Position numbers and translations under genes: made by a program. Shown here piece after piece: positions 35,193 to 47,486 of a stretch of DNA of 64,000 bases (positions are counted from its first letter, which is position 1; every line of letters starts with the position of its first letter). The stretch comes from Echinometra lucunter. Its lineage: Eukaryota; Echinodermata; Echinoidea; Camarodonta; Echinometridae. The DNA lies in the NCBI GenBank assembly GCA_029962745.1, contig CM057152.1, positions 20,705,310 through 20,769,309 of the forward strand, in the 5' to 3' direction. Below the pieces are notes generated by a model that was given only the letters and a program-made list of their open reading frames with translations, made no database searches and was not told where the DNA came from.

Positions 35193-35910
35193 TACAAACT
35201 GCAAAGCATTGCATGTGTTTTACATGTATCTGCACGCTCTATGGACACAATCCAATTGACAGCATCTCTTGATCAATACCAATTAGAAAAAAAATTAGAT
35301 TAAAACCCCCCCCCCCCCTCTCTCTGTTTATCTAATGATATGAATGATAACGTCGTGCGTAACTCTGGGTTACAGGTATGGGTCTTGGTTGACGGCATAA
35401 GTTGATCTAGACATGTCCTCATTATTTGGTGGAATAGCATGAACTCTTGCATAACAATCTAACACAAAGAATTAGCCTTGAAAAAAAAAAAAGGAAGAAA
35501 GCAATACGTGAATTATACTCTGGAGATTTAATTTCAGCTAAGCGTGACTGAAAGCTAATTTCTTCTCATTGATAATATGGAATCATTGTGATTTTTATAA
35601 AACCTAAAAAAGCAATTGCTATGTTCAGTTCTCCACTCTTATACAGTGAAACCTGTATAATTATAAAGACAGACCTCGAGAGACAAGAGAAGTGGTCTTT
35701 AATGAGCACAGATGGTCTTTATATACAGGTTTCCTCAGTACATGGTTCTCAGTTCTCAGGTTATACATGTACAAGTTTCAATGATAAAATTCATTCAAGG
35801 GAAACCAAAATTTTGGTCTTCATCGACAGAAAGTCTTTCTTTACAGGTGGTTGTGAAAGCGGGTTTGAATGTATAAGAAATATTGAAGTCCAAGATAAAG
35901 TAAGAATTAA

Positions 35911-36394
35911 AGGTAACTCGTCCCTTTTGCAAAATTGACGAAAATCCATACAACTTGGCATGAGTTTAGGATATGCCCTTCTGATACTGTTCATTTGATC
36001 TTATGATCATACATTGCTTAAGTTATTAATGTAAAATGAAAATCTGGCTACCAACCTTGAATAAGCAAGTCGGATCAGCTCACCGGCGGTAGCGCAGCCA
36101 GCTGTATATAGCGAACTAGCTCAACCGCGCGCAGCTTGCGGCCACGACACATACCGTACATAATATAGCAGCGCTGTAACGTGAATCCTTTCGTTGTGCG
36201 CTATCTCGAATCTTCAGGTCTTTTTTTGGTGGTACGAAAAAAGAAAGCTCTGATGAATTATCGAAGATTATTTCCTTAAAACCGAATTTCACGCTTTGTC
36301 AATTTCAGGGATAGGTTATATGGCCTTTCTCTCTCAAATGATGACAGAGTCAGGGAACTTTCAGAATTGGGTCTGCAAAAGGAACGGGCTACCT
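35911..36394. mobile_element. TTAA-flanked MITE, 484 bp
   Basis: The left end AGGTAACTCGTCCCTTTTGCA and right end TGCAAAAGGAACGGGCTACCT are close inverse copies. TTAA stands at 35907-35910 and 36395-36398. The centre (about 36075-36180) is CpG-rich. A left-end remnant occurs near 5160-5215. Confidence 0.8.
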
Positions 36395-36735
36395 TTAAGG
36401 AAACCTACATGCCATTACATGTACCAAATAAAATAACAACTCCAACAACCCCCCCCCCCCCAAAAAAAAAATACATTAAAGCCATACACATACTTGTATC
36501 TTTTAAAGGCATTCCTAGAAAGGAAAAGTTAGATCAGATAGAAATACATGTAGATTTCATTCATGCAATTAATGTACTAAGTATCATGAGACCTTTGGGA
36601 GACAGAACATGTATATGGAAAATAAACTTTTTTTGCCACACAAATGAATAAGAAGGCCGACAGCACATCATGGAGTAACGACTTACGAGTGTAGGGAAAA
36701 TGCTTCCTTACGGGACTCTAGTCCATGATGCCGCA

Positions 36736-39388
36736 TCATTTCTTACGAGGCGGTGGCTTGGGCCTACTTTTGGAGTTCTTGCAGTGAGGAATATGCCTTT
36801 CAGCTGCAGTCGGATTAAACCTTCGCTCACAGTATGGGCACTGTTGATAGTCTGGGTTATCTGATGGGGGAGGGGGTGGGAGGTCGGATAGCTTGCCCCC
36901 CTTGGCAACGTAGGCCTGTGTCTCACGAGCATCTCGTATTGATCGTATGAATTCTTCATGCTTACGTTTCCAGTTTGATGGTTTCACCTGCAATAAAGAT
37001 TCAGACAGAAAAGGGGAAAAACATTTGAGAATTTTTTTTTAAAAGGGGAAGGGGGCAGTTCCCCCTTTTTAGACTCAGATTTTAAATTTTCAAATTATTT
37101 GATAAGTAACATATTTTGAATGAAAATTTGCCAAAAGTTCCACCCAAAGTGTGCACCATATCATTAAATCTCAATTCTAAAAATGCAAAAGCTTCCTTGT
37201 TTGGGAGGGGGATACCCCTTTCAATAACTTCCTTCCTTCCCAGCTGGGTTGCTTTGCTCCCTCACCTCGCATGTTCCCTAAAATGTTTAACATACCACCC
37301 CCCCCCCTGAAAAATTCCTGCATACAACCATGTACAAAGAACCTTTTTTTTTAAAAATGTAAGTACTGTAAATGTGGAATATTTCGCAGTGTGGAAATTG
37401 TTGCGAATTTTGCGCGGCCCAACACTTGCGGGAAAATAAAACCGTGCCAAACATTACGTCCATTATGCATGGCGAAAATTAAAAATGCGCGATTGTCTTG
37501 ATCTCGGTCAAGCGCGAAAAATTAACTGCTTGAAAATTTCCATTTTTACAGTAAACCAATAGTGTCATTTCTAGTCAACCTATCGGTAAATTGATCTTTC
37601 TGCAATATTGAGCTTCCAGAACCTAAATTGGAATGGTATGATCCATAGACCCACCCAAAGAAACTGCTATGACATTAACATGACATGCTCTCTGGTACTT
37701 ACCGGTGGATCATTTTTTTTATGCCTTCCTTTCTTGACATATTCAGCAAGTTCTGTTCCCTCAGTTCTGTGCTTTGTGGTGTCGAAAACCTTCCTCTTCT
37801 TCTTGGACGCATTCTTACTACAGATTGATTTATGCTTGGAAAGTCTGTCGGCTGCAAACTGTCTACCACATATTGAACATTCCACTAAATTCAGATCGAC
37901 TGGGTCTTCATCATCGAATGCCTGCTCGTAGAAAGTGGTATCATGGGACACAGGTGCAGGTGCGGGAGGGGATGGGACAGGGTCAGGATCTCTTGGTGGC
38001 GCCTTTCGTTTGGGCTTTGGTTTTGGCTTAGGCTCTTGTCTCTGTCTAGATCTGAATTCTCCTGCTCTGCTCTCATAATCATCATCTCCATGATATGGAT
38101 GTGTACTTGTATCGTCGACTTTGTCGAAATGCTTTGGAGTGGGCTTAGACAATGGTTTGGACTGCTTTTTCACAGTATGCTTATTCTTTTGCACCATGTA
38201 GGAGTCCATTTCATCATCGCTATCATTATCCACCGACATTTTGGCAAGATCTTCCTTATGTTTGGTAATCATAGCTTCAAGCTCACGCTCCTTTGCCATC
38301 ATTTCTTCATACTCTTTCTGTCTCCTGGTCTTTGCAGACTCCATTTCGTTTTTCAGGTCCCTATCATAGTCAACAGCATAATCATTTTGGGGTTGAGAGT
38401 GCTTCTCATCGTACCTCTTCAAACGTTCCTGCCTTTCCAAGTCTTGTTCTTCTTGCCATTTCTGAAAATCACTCTTTTTCCCTTTCTGTGCTCTCATGGG
38501 AGGTTTATCCTTAGAGATAGGTGGAGCTACCTTCCTACGGTTCATTGGTTTAGCTGGCTGTGGTGGAAAGTCAGACATGGGCTTCAAGTTGTTTGGCTGA
38601 AGGTTATCATGCTCGATTCTCTGCTTAGAAGAACGATGAGAGACCTTCTGTGGCTTTGATAAGGGTTTCATTGAATAATCATCTTCATCATCATATGCTA
38701 AATTGTCTGATGTCTCATAGAGATCGTAGCTGGGTGATGGAGGGCCATGTGCCTTTGTCTTTACAGAATTACGTTTGATAGGAGCTAGGGGGTTTGATCT
38801 ATTCATACCTTTGGCAGGTTTTGGTTGCTGAGGCACTTGATGCTGTTGCCACTGTGCCTTATAACTGAGCATTTCCTCTTGTTTTCTCTCTTCATGTCTT
38901 TTTTGTTCCTGAAGATCGGAAATTTTCTTTGCTTGTCTAATTTGGACATTGCTCGCATCATATGTGCTCGAGAGATCACCAGTGTTTTTCCTTTCCTGCA
39001 GTTTCTTCTGAAAATGTGCATCTCTAGACAAGATGTCTGCAGAGTTTTTTGATTGTTCCATCTGTCTACGCTCCTTGAAGAAGTCCCTCACAATACCTGA
39101 ACCTCCATCTGTACTGGCTTTGCTCCCATGCCGTGCCACTTTCTGCAGAGCCTGATCTTGCTGCTTGTTGTAAATGGCCAACATTTTCTCCTCCTTCTCT
39201 TTGAGCAGCTTCTTTTGGTAGGCATCTTGCATTGCAAGGAGCCTTGATCGATGTGGAGCACTCACATGGCGATTGGCATCAGGTCTCTGAGACTGAGGCA
39301 CAGGTATCCTTGAGGGGGCTGCAGGAGCTGTCCTACGCATACTGTCTGGATATCCTGGGTGCCTTACGGCTGATCCAGAACTGGCCAT
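36736..39388 (-). CDS. ZC2HC1C: ZC2HC1C-like protein, C2HC zinc finger and coiled coil
   Basis: Two coding exons are seen, 37703-39388 (562 codons) and 36736-36987 (83 codons plus TGA), joined in phase 0 across a 715 bp intron with a GTAAGT donor and a TTGCAG acceptor. The 645-residue product has a Lys/Glu/Gln-rich coiled-coil body at roughly residues 60-200 and 280-400. It has two C-x2-C-x11-H-x3-C zinc fingers, C504/C507/H519/C523 and C612/C615/H627/C631, and a basic, proline-rich tail. Paired C2HC fingers joined by a segment with the motif GGKLSDLPPPP are characteristic of the ZC2HC1 (FAM164) family. The long N-terminal coiled coil and the link to MLH3 favour the C member. The family's molecular role is poorly known; zinc and nucleic-acid or protein binding are inferred. 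The chosen ATG at 39388 is the first inside this exon, but the frame stays open to the acceptor at 39410/39411, so an upstream coding exon is possible. It is longer than I remember for the human protein (about 450 residues). Confidence 0.88.
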
Positions 39389-39961
39389 CACTCTGTGCTC
39401 AATCAAAGATCTAAAATACAATAAAAGAGTTTCCAATTTGAGAAAAAATACTTTTATAGAATATATATACTGTTATAGAAATGCAGACCTAGGTTTGATT
39501 TTGCAACTAACTTACACCAAATAAATTGTACAATGAAGAAATTTAGGGTAAATTTTTGTTGAAGGTGTAGATCTGCATGCATAAGGTTGTGAGCTCAGTG
39601 AATAGCCCTTATTCTTATTTTGAAGACAATTCAACCATTCTTTAGAAAAATAAAAAACATATCAACAATTTAATCAGTCCACTAGTCCAATGTTTACATA
39701 CTGTACAATGACATAGACCCCCTTTTTTTATGTGAATTTGTTAAATCTGGTGATTTATCAAAAAACAAAAAAGTGAAATACTTATACTGTAACAGTATTC
39801 AATCTGAAACTATCACTTTTTAGCAAACAAAACAACAAAAACCAAGCAAATACAAATAAATTCCAAAGTTAAATAAAACCAGTCTCAAAGAAAACCAAGT
39901 TAGGCCTTAACTTAACGTTAGGGCCATTCAAACATTGTCAGTGTCACAGTGGACATAAAAT

Positions 39962-40875
39962 CCCGGGGGGGGGGGCACTCGACCCCAAAAGTGGTAGGTA
40001 TGTGCCGCGGGCGAGACAAAAAATGGGGGCTTTGGAACGGGCTTATTGTGAAAAGGAGGGTCTTTGGAACGGGCTTCGGAACGACAAATGTTTGTGAAAA
40101 TGGGGGTCTTTGGAACGGTTTGCCTGCGTGTGAGTGCATATGTATCCCTATGAAACGGGCATGCGTGCATGCAGCTACTAGCCCAGCGGCACTGGCGCCG
40201 GGTGCGCTCGCACAGAGGCGATAGTCGGCAGCGCTGGCTGGCCTACGTGCAAAATGGTGCGGGCCGCTTTTCACCAAAAATGAAGCTCATTAAATGGAGC
40301 AATGCAGCCGGAACGCAGAGCTGCCAACCCCAACTGGAAAAAATCCTATTCTGTACTTCCTTTTATCCTATTTTCATGCCAAAAATCCTATTTTTGCATG
40401 AAAATTTTAAAAATACAACAGTGTGATTCCCCTTTCACTCTCTGTTATCCTAAAGAAAATACAATATTAATAATACATGTATGTATGACTTTAACTCTTC
40501 TACACTGTACTTCTTTTATTGAAAATGATCTACAGTACAAAATACATATGTAGAGTACACCGAGCATCGGGATAAACTTAAAATTTAAATGTTGATAAAA
40601 TAACATTAAAATAAGATAAAATAAAGGTAATAAAGAATCAATGTCAGAACTTTCAAAAATCCTATTTTCATGGGAAAAATCCTATTGTCATAATCTCTGC
40701 AAAAAATCCTACTAAATAGGATAAAATCCTACTACTTGGGCTGGCAGCTCTGGCGAACGGCGAAACGAAAAACATGCTATGCTTTGGAACGGCAATCGAG
40801 GTCTGAAAAAGGGGGTCGTCAAAGTGGCACGTCCCAGTACCACCAAAATATGTGAGTGCCCCCCCCCCCCGGCAA
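39962..40875. mobile_element. TIR element with GGGGGGCACTC ends, disrupted by a nested element
   Basis: The left CCGGGGGGGGGGCACTC and right GAGTGCCCCCCCCCCGG are inverse. Several TTTGGAACGG units lie in both arms. A second element (about 40316-40752) splits the interior. Confidence 0.7.
40316..40752. mobile_element. Nested TIR element with CAGAGCTGCCAACCC ends
   Basis: Ends CAGAGCTGCCAACCCCAA and TTGGGCTGGCAGCTCTG are inverse. The arms carry repeated AAAATCCTATTT words. Flanks CGGAACG and GCGAACG are similar but not identical, so the duplication is uncertain. The CAGAGCTGCCAAC terminus suggests a hAT-type family. Confidence 0.7.
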
Positions 40876-41151
40876 AATATCATTTTTGAAACACTGAAAT
40901 TCAAAGTAAACTGTCTTGAGAATCTTGAAAATGAACTTTGTCTTTGACAAAAAATGCAGTTGTTTGGCTCAGACTAACGAGTATATGCCAGAGGTGGACT
41001 GTCCTGAACAGGAAGAAGTTGATAAGTACTATACTTCTTCCGCCATTTCCGGAGATCTGCAGACAGTGCAGTCAATTATTATTCATATCTTGTTTCATAA
41101 ACTTACAACTTACAAGTTAAATAAATATTGTCCTTAAAATTACAGTAGACC

Positions 41152-41378
41152 CAGTTGTTGGGTGTCCGGACAGGTTGTGTATCCGGACAGTTGATTTTAA
41201 ACAGCCAATTGAAAAAGTTCTCAAGCAAATCTCTTAAATGTTTTAGCACAAAATGTTAGACAATATTATAGAGAACAAATATTGACGATGATTAGCACAA
41301 ATCAATGCATAGTTTTTGTTTAATCCAAAGACAAAAAAAGAAGGCTTCATTTTTGTTACATGTCCGGACACCCAACTG
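41152..41378 (+). mobile_element. MITE, TGTCCGGACA family, copy 2
   Basis: Inverse ends around GGTGTCCGGACA and TGTCCGGACACC. The interior matches 32056-32276 in the opposite orientation. Confidence 0.8.
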
Positions 41379-41988
41379 CCCAACCCCCGCATCTAGTAAC
41401 AGTCAAGTCCAGGCTTTAGTTAGAGTAGACACAGTCAGACAAATTTACAAAAAATACATCATGCTAAGCTTCTCACGTAAATCAGAAGTCGGTAAGAAAT
41501 AGAAGGATGTACCAGGTGTAAATTTAGGCTGGCTGACGTCGTCGGGCGGCCCCGGCCGTGAACGAACGGCCACGTAGCGTAGCCAGCTGTTAACCCAGCG
41601 CAGTGGTGATGCTGAGCATCGGGAAGCCGATTGCTTTCAAGTTTCATGTGTGACTATCCTCTGCTCCAGTTCCATTTGGTTAACATTCATAATTTTCTAT
41701 TTCCAAAAGACGAAAGACGAATCGTTGAAGAATAGAAAATAATCCCAACTAATACCTTTTGAGACAGATACGATTTTCAAGTGAAAAAAAAAGAAGAACT
41801 GAGAGTAAATAACTGAAAATGTCCACCCAAAAGTGATGTCGTTGCTATAGAGATCGTAAACTATGCTTAATCGCGTGTGCTGCTAATGATATGTACGTAC
41901 GTACGCCAACATACATGCAACGCACACGCAAAAAATAGACAATTCGTCCCGATAAAAATCGACACAAATATCGGATGGGTCGGTCCAT

Positions 41989-42015
41989 AGGGTCGGTCGG
42001 TCGGTCGGTCGGCCC
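41989..42015. repeat. (GGTC)n microsatellite
   Basis: Tandem GGTC units, non-coding. Confidence 0.9.
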
Positions 42016-42065
42016 CGGCCCCAGACGTAAATAATCATATTTGCTTGATACACGTCTGTTAAAAC

Positions 42066-42118
42066 CATAGAGATTCTATAGGATCTTAACCCAGCGCAGA
42101 TCCTATAGGATCTCTATG
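42066..42118. repeat. Hairpin with ~22 bp arms
   Basis: CATAGAGATTCTATAGGATC pairs with GATCCTATAGGATCTCTATG around a short loop. Confidence 0.85.
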
Positions 42119-42123
42119 AAACC

Positions 42124-42163
<40 letters not shown>

Positions 42164-42247
42164 GGATGTCCTTATCCCCTTGCCCACCCGGCCCGGTCGC
42201 CCACGGGAGGGGGGGGGGGGGGGGGTAAGGAAAGATGAAGTTCTTAA

Positions 42248-43223
42248 GCCCAGCGCACACCCTATGATCCGACTGGCTCACGACTGGGTGAGAGGAGGTG
42301 AGTCGTGGGGAAGTCGTAATCGTAAGCCTCGACACCGCACACCTTGAGATTCCAGACCCATCCGACTACTCTGTCTGTGACTTGCGCATGCGCTCTTTAC
42401 TCTCTTACATGCCTGACGTCATATCAATACTGCTGTCTGATTGGCTGGAAGATGGATTGAGCCTGCGATCTCTTGCGATCCAGTCCTGGGGAGCATTTCA
42501 TCAACATTTGTTGTCTGACAAGTTGTCAGATCTGGGGAGCATTTCATGAAAGGACTTGTCGGATGTTTTATCCGACAAAGTCTGTTTTATCCGACAGTTG
42601 CCATAGTAATGATGCTTCTCAGGCAATCAAAATCAAGGAAAGATGTCAGATCTGACAAATTGTCAGACGACAAATGTTGATGGAACGCCTCCCTGACATC
42701 TTTCCTTGATTTTGATTGGCTGAGAAGGCATCGTTTCTATGGCAACTGTCGGATAAAATAGACTTTGTCGGATAAAACATCTGACAAGTCCTTTCATGAA
42801 ACGTTCCCCTGAAGATTCGACATGTCAAATCCTTTCGACTGCCCTTCCGACTGGCCTCTGACTGGTCTACGACTGACGACTGACCAGAGCTGTGACGTCA
42901 TAGCTCCTCTCACTCAGTCGTGGACCAGACATGAGCCAGCTAGCCTTTTGACAAGGCCTCGCGACTCAGGATATCTTTAGTGGCTGAGACGAGACTAGCC
43001 AGCGACGAAGAGAGAGAGAGATACCCCGGGTGAACCACTGATCTCTACAGTGTAGAGATCAGTGGGGTGAACGCGCGATCGAGCGACGAAGTCGCGAGCT
43101 TTCGCGGTTAGTCTCATTTTAGTCGCTCGCCGTCTGAAATATAAATCACATCAGAGTCTACACGGGACATGGAGCCTTGGCTAAAGGCTATGAGCTAGTC
43201 GGATCGTAAGGTGTGCGCTGGGC
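42248..43223. mobile_element. TTAA-flanked element, 976 bp, with nested MITEs
   Basis: It starts GCCCAGCGCACACC and ends with the exact inverse GGTGTGCGCTGGGC. TTAA stands at 42244-42247 and 43224-43227. The interior holds fused copies of the 163 bp MITE and a ~31 bp palindrome (43037-43067). CGACTGG/CCAGTCG words recur in both arms. Confidence 0.85.
42486..42811. mobile_element. Head-to-tail fused copies of the 163 bp MITE
   Basis: A partial left end (42486-42535), a nearly full copy (about 42532-42692) and a third partial copy in the other orientation (about 42690-42811) abut without spacer. This shows repeated insertion of the family into itself, or replication slippage. Confidence 0.75.
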
Positions 43224-43370
43224 TTAAGACTAATTATGTAGAGAGAATTAGAATAGGAGGAAACTTTTTTGTAGAGGGGGACATGAAAATACAAGCAAGT
43301 GTGAAAATAATAGCCAAAAATGATGATAGGGTCCGGTTGAGTCAATATTTACCACCATAATGTCATATCA

Positions 43371-43605
43371 GGGACGGCGCTACGGGGGGGGGGGCAGGGG
43401 CGACTGCCCCCTGTGATTTTCAAATGATCAACAAACAAAAAAAAAAAAAAAAAACGAGAAAAAGAAGAAAAAGAGGAGGAAGAAGAAAGAAGAGTATGTG
43501 GAAAGAGAGGACTGGGTCATGCAACCGTACAATACCCCAATTTGTTCATTTAACGCGCATAAACTTACCTTTCTTGCCCCTATCAAAATACCCTGGCGCC
43601 GTCCC
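43371..43605. mobile_element. hAT-type MITE, CAGGGACGGCGC family
   Basis: The left CAGGGACGGCGCTACG and right CCCTGGCGCCGTCCCCGTG are inverse. The interior includes a purine tract (AAGAAGAGG). Related copies lie at 43725-43995 and 44690-44860 (one-ended), and inside both arms of the inverted duplication (57472-57683, 58175-58385). Confidence 0.7.
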
Positions 43606-43724
43606 CGTGGAGGCCCATTTTAAATGAGTTGACCGGTATTTGCCGATGATTTTCAATGGAGCCAAGATTCATATAATACATTGAACTTATTTCATTGCCT
43701 TATTACCCCCAAATTCTCGTCCAA

Positions 43725-43995
43725 TTAGCAGAGGAGGCGATATACAAGGGGGCAGGTTGGCAGGGGGCGACCGCCCCTATGATTTTTTCAAGTGATTCCA
43801 ATAGAAGAGAAAAGAGAGGAGAAAAAGAAGAAAAAGAGAGAAAGGAAAGAAAAAGAGGAGAAAGAAAGTGTATGGGAAAAGAGAGGTATTCGAATCATAT
43901 AATAATATACCCCTATTTTTTCATTCAAAACATAAATACACTCACCTATGGGTCATCTTGCCCCCTGTCAAAATACCCTGGCGCCGCCCCTGCAA
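43725..43995. mobile_element. hAT-type MITE, second copy
   Basis: Same family as 43371-43605, sharing TCAAAATACCCTGGCGCCGC at the right end and GGGGGCGACCGCCCCTATGA at the left. It lies only about 120 bp from the first copy. Confidence 0.65.
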
Positions 43996-44689
43996 ATTGG
44001 TCTAAAATTTTACGATCATTATAAGTACGATTCATTTCAATATTACAGACGGATGCAAAAGAAAAAAATGATTATGAGATACAATCAATCGTAGAAATAT
44101 GAAGGTCCAGTTGGAATGCTCACTCCGACAACGTATGATCCAATTTTGGAAAAAAAGGACCTATTGCCTATTGCTATTAAATGGGGGAAAGTACGGAATA
44201 AAAATGAATAAAAACAAAATTTCAGAGTTATTCAAGCCTCCTTGTAGGGAGTTAAGGCCAATGATTGGCGGCCAATGAGTTGTACAACATCAATTTTGTG
44301 CGTTCGTCTACGTGGCCTATATAAGTCTACTGTAACTTATAGAAGTCTTACAAAGCATCTAGGTTTTCGATTTAAAGAGTCACGATTATCATTACTCGGC
44401 AATTCTTTGAATTTGCATATCTATATGTGATCGCGATTTCTTTTGAAAATCGGAAGGCAGGCGGTTCACATCATGCGTCCGGATTGGCGTCGCTATTATG
44501 ATTATGATGCTCTGCATTATGACTTGTAAAAGTTGAAATTTCCATTTTGTTACAGGCTGCCAAATCTAAAAAAAAAAAAAAAAAAAAAAAGAAGAAGAAG
44601 AAAAAAAAAAGCTTTCCTTTTCAAGCTGGACTGGCATTTTTTCAAACATGCCAACTTTGAATGCGCTCTGATATAGAACTTTCCGATCA

Positions 44690-44860
44690 GGGGCGGCGCT
44701 ACAGGGGGGCAGGGGGCGCCCGCCCCTATGATATTTCAAGTGACCAAAAAAGAAGAAAAATGAGGAGAAAAAGAAGGAGAAAAAAAAAAAGAGAAAGAAG
44801 AAAGAACAGTATGGGAAAAGAGAGGGTTGGGTCATGTAATTGTATATACCCCTTTTCATT
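44690..44860. mobile_element. hAT-type MITE, left-end fragment
   Basis: CAGGGGCGGCGCTACAGGGG followed by the same purine-rich interior. The right terminus is missing. Confidence 0.55.
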
Positions 44861-45783
44861 TTAAATATAATATATAATATATAGCAGAGACATGCCTCAT
44901 AATTGGGCATGATATCGTGTGTTTAAAATTTGAAGTTTATAATAGACGTCAGCTGGTTATAGGCCTACATCGATCGATGGGAGATTTAGATAGATAGAAG
45001 GTTTGCATCAAATTCGCTTATCGAAGCATTATATCTGTTATTTTGACTTAAACTATATAGTGACGTGCAGTGAACTTTAGTTCCATCAGGCATCTTCGGG
45101 AGGGGGGGGGGGCTCCCTCGGTATTTTTCTGTATCATTGCCATAATCCCTTTGTATGTCGCGATGATTTTCTCATGCATATTTTTCACTCTGAAACTTGA
45201 AAAAAAAAAAAAAATCAGAGACCATATAACACCAATTGACAAACAAAAAGTTTGTACTCCAAGAAGGGATAAATAAACAGTTCTAACAGAATAAAACATG
45301 GGGAAAACAAGGGAAAAGCAAAATAAACAAAGGAGTTATCAATTTTGTTTCTGAAATTCGATCTTGGAGGAGTTAAATACAACAGACAACCTTTTGGTAT
45401 GATGTAGTTGATGCGCCCGCCCCGGTGCCTGCCCGCCCTCCCTCCCGACTGTTTTGGATTTCTCATCTTTACATAGAATATGATTCATTGGCGTAATCCG
45501 GGGGGGGGGGGGTGGGGATATATTCCCCACTTTTTCGAGAGGGAGGATGGCGTGTACAAATATCCCCCCAGTGCCCCCACACTTTTTAAGGAAGAAATGA
45601 TATTTCAATTAATCAGTTATTAAAACTTATGATAATCTGTCTTAAACCATCATCATTTTTTAGCATTTCTATTTGAAAATGCGATTAAAAACCAGAAAAG
45701 TGGTTATTTTTGGCTCGCTTGCTTCGCTCGCTCGCAGAATAAAAGGGGGTCTGTACGGATGGGTGAGGGTGTGTGTGTGTGTG

Positions 45784-45838
45784 TTTTTTCTGTCGAACTC
45801 TCACTTAAGTAACTTAAGTGAGAGTTCGACAGAAAAAA
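45784..45838. repeat. Perfect hairpin, 27 bp arms, 1-base loop
   Basis: The left arm 45784-45810 and right arm 45812-45838 are exact inverse complements around a single A. The core is GAACTCTCACTTAAGT. A perfect near-zero-loop palindrome is unusual in cloned or assembled DNA. Confidence 0.97.
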
Positions 45839-46274
45839 AAAATCGGCAAAAAAGTCAGTCATCCCAGGATCATTCCCCCCCCCCCCCTCCTGAAAGTGAA
45901 TTTACGTCGGTGATATGATTTCATGACGTGTAATTATAATCTATATCGGTTAAAAACATCTTGTGTATCAGAATCCTCATTAAAAATCTACCCACGCATC
46001 TACCATTTTGTGCATTGTGCCCTTAGTACTCCGCCTATAGGTTTCAAAACACTGTAACTCATGTCGGCCATAATTGGGGGGCTTCCAAAGAAGAACAAAA
46101 ATTGATTCAATAGGTTGTGCACCAGGTTGTGCAATGAGCCAGGTGCATTGCTATGTCAGTGCATAAATTATCTTTTATTAGGCATACTTGAAGCCCCCCA
46201 GTTAGAAATTACCATAAAAAACAGCACCCAAACCGAATTGGTCTATATGCACCGTCTCTAGAGATGGCTAGCCA

Positions 46275-46409
46275 GGGGGGCGTTTCATGAAACCGTCATA
46301 AGTCTAAGTTCATGGACATCCCATTGAAACGCGTGTTCATTCTACAACACGCGTTTCAATGGGATGTCCAAGAAGTTAGACTTATGACGGTTTCGTGAAA
46401 CGCAGCCCA
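46275..46409. mobile_element. Palindromic GTTTCATGAAAC element, ~60 bp arms
   Basis: Arms containing CATTGAAACGCGTG and CACGCGTTTCAATG pair almost perfectly around a short spacer. Outer ends GCGTTTCATGAAACCG and CGGTTTCGTGAAACGC. It resembles the terminal motif of the 163 bp MITE. Confidence 0.85.
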
Positions 46410-47486
46410 GCTCTCTTAATTTCTAGATAGATCGCTCCATCTATCTAGCTTCGCGCATTTCTGTTGGCCGAGTTGTGCAGGTACAAATATTGAGCTACCT
46501 TTGGCGACCACTCCAGCGACCACTCGGGGGCACTGAAGCGTGACGCAACCGAGAACAATGGGAAATCGCTGTATGGTGTCTTCAAAAGAACCAATAAGAC
46601 ACGGAAAAAAAAAGACAACGTAAATTCGGGTTCCGCATTAGTAGGCTAACTTCAATACTTGTCGGCGCCGTAGAATTGAGGTCTAGGTTCAGGTAAGCTC
46701 CCTACGTAAACAAAGGGTGCGATCATGCAATAGAACGTTTCAACCGCTTTTTTCGACAACTAGGAAGCTTGCCTGAGCTTGGCCGACATACCAGCAACAT
46801 ATATGCATAACAGGTGAACTGAATATGTGGTAACCAAGGATTCTGGACATAAATGATAAACGCGCAGGCCTATAACTTTATAAACCTGTCTGGGTTTTTT
46901 AAAGCCAGAAACAAGAACATGAATTATAATACAAAACAACGATTTGAAACATCGTTTCTGCGGGGATAGCATTCATGGAATTTCAGGTCAAAGCTGCATC
47001 GATCATGGCTGAAATCCGAAGCTCTGCTTGGACATGGCTTAATTATGCGCAGATTACTGGCCTGGGCAGATTGATCCAGGAAAAAATGCCCAGCTTCTGT
47101 CCCCACTTTTCTGTCTTTATTTTCATATTTCTCATTTCAACATCGTAGCTCCTTTTTCCTCTCTTCTTTATGTAATTCTATGTTTTAAGTTTTTTATCAT
47201 CTTTGCCGTCTATCATTCTCTATGTAGTTCTGTTTTCTAACTTTATAACTTTTCTGTTGTTATCCTTTGTTTTCATGCTTCATATAACTTCCTATTCTCT
47301 ATTCATTTATGTTATTATTTCATTCTATCTCTTATTTACCTATCTTTTCTCAAGTTCTCCTTTATTTTCCCATCATTTCTTTTATCTTTTCTTATACCTT
47401 TACCTTTTCTTATAACGTGTTTTCCTTCTGTCTTTCCATAATTTATCGTTTCTTTTTATCTTTCTATATCATCTTTCCTCATCTAC
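46410..47486. other. Non-coding, with long pyrimidine-rich tract
   Basis: 47110-47480 is strongly T/C-rich on the plus strand and leads directly into the satellite. 46744-46900 resembles the element at 24488. No gene is supported. Confidence 0.45.

Noticed and set aside
37943..38659. 238-residue plus-strand frame
   Set aside because: Antisense shadow of the ZC2HC1C coding exon; its hydrophobic make-up is typical of the complement of Lys/Glu/Gln codons.
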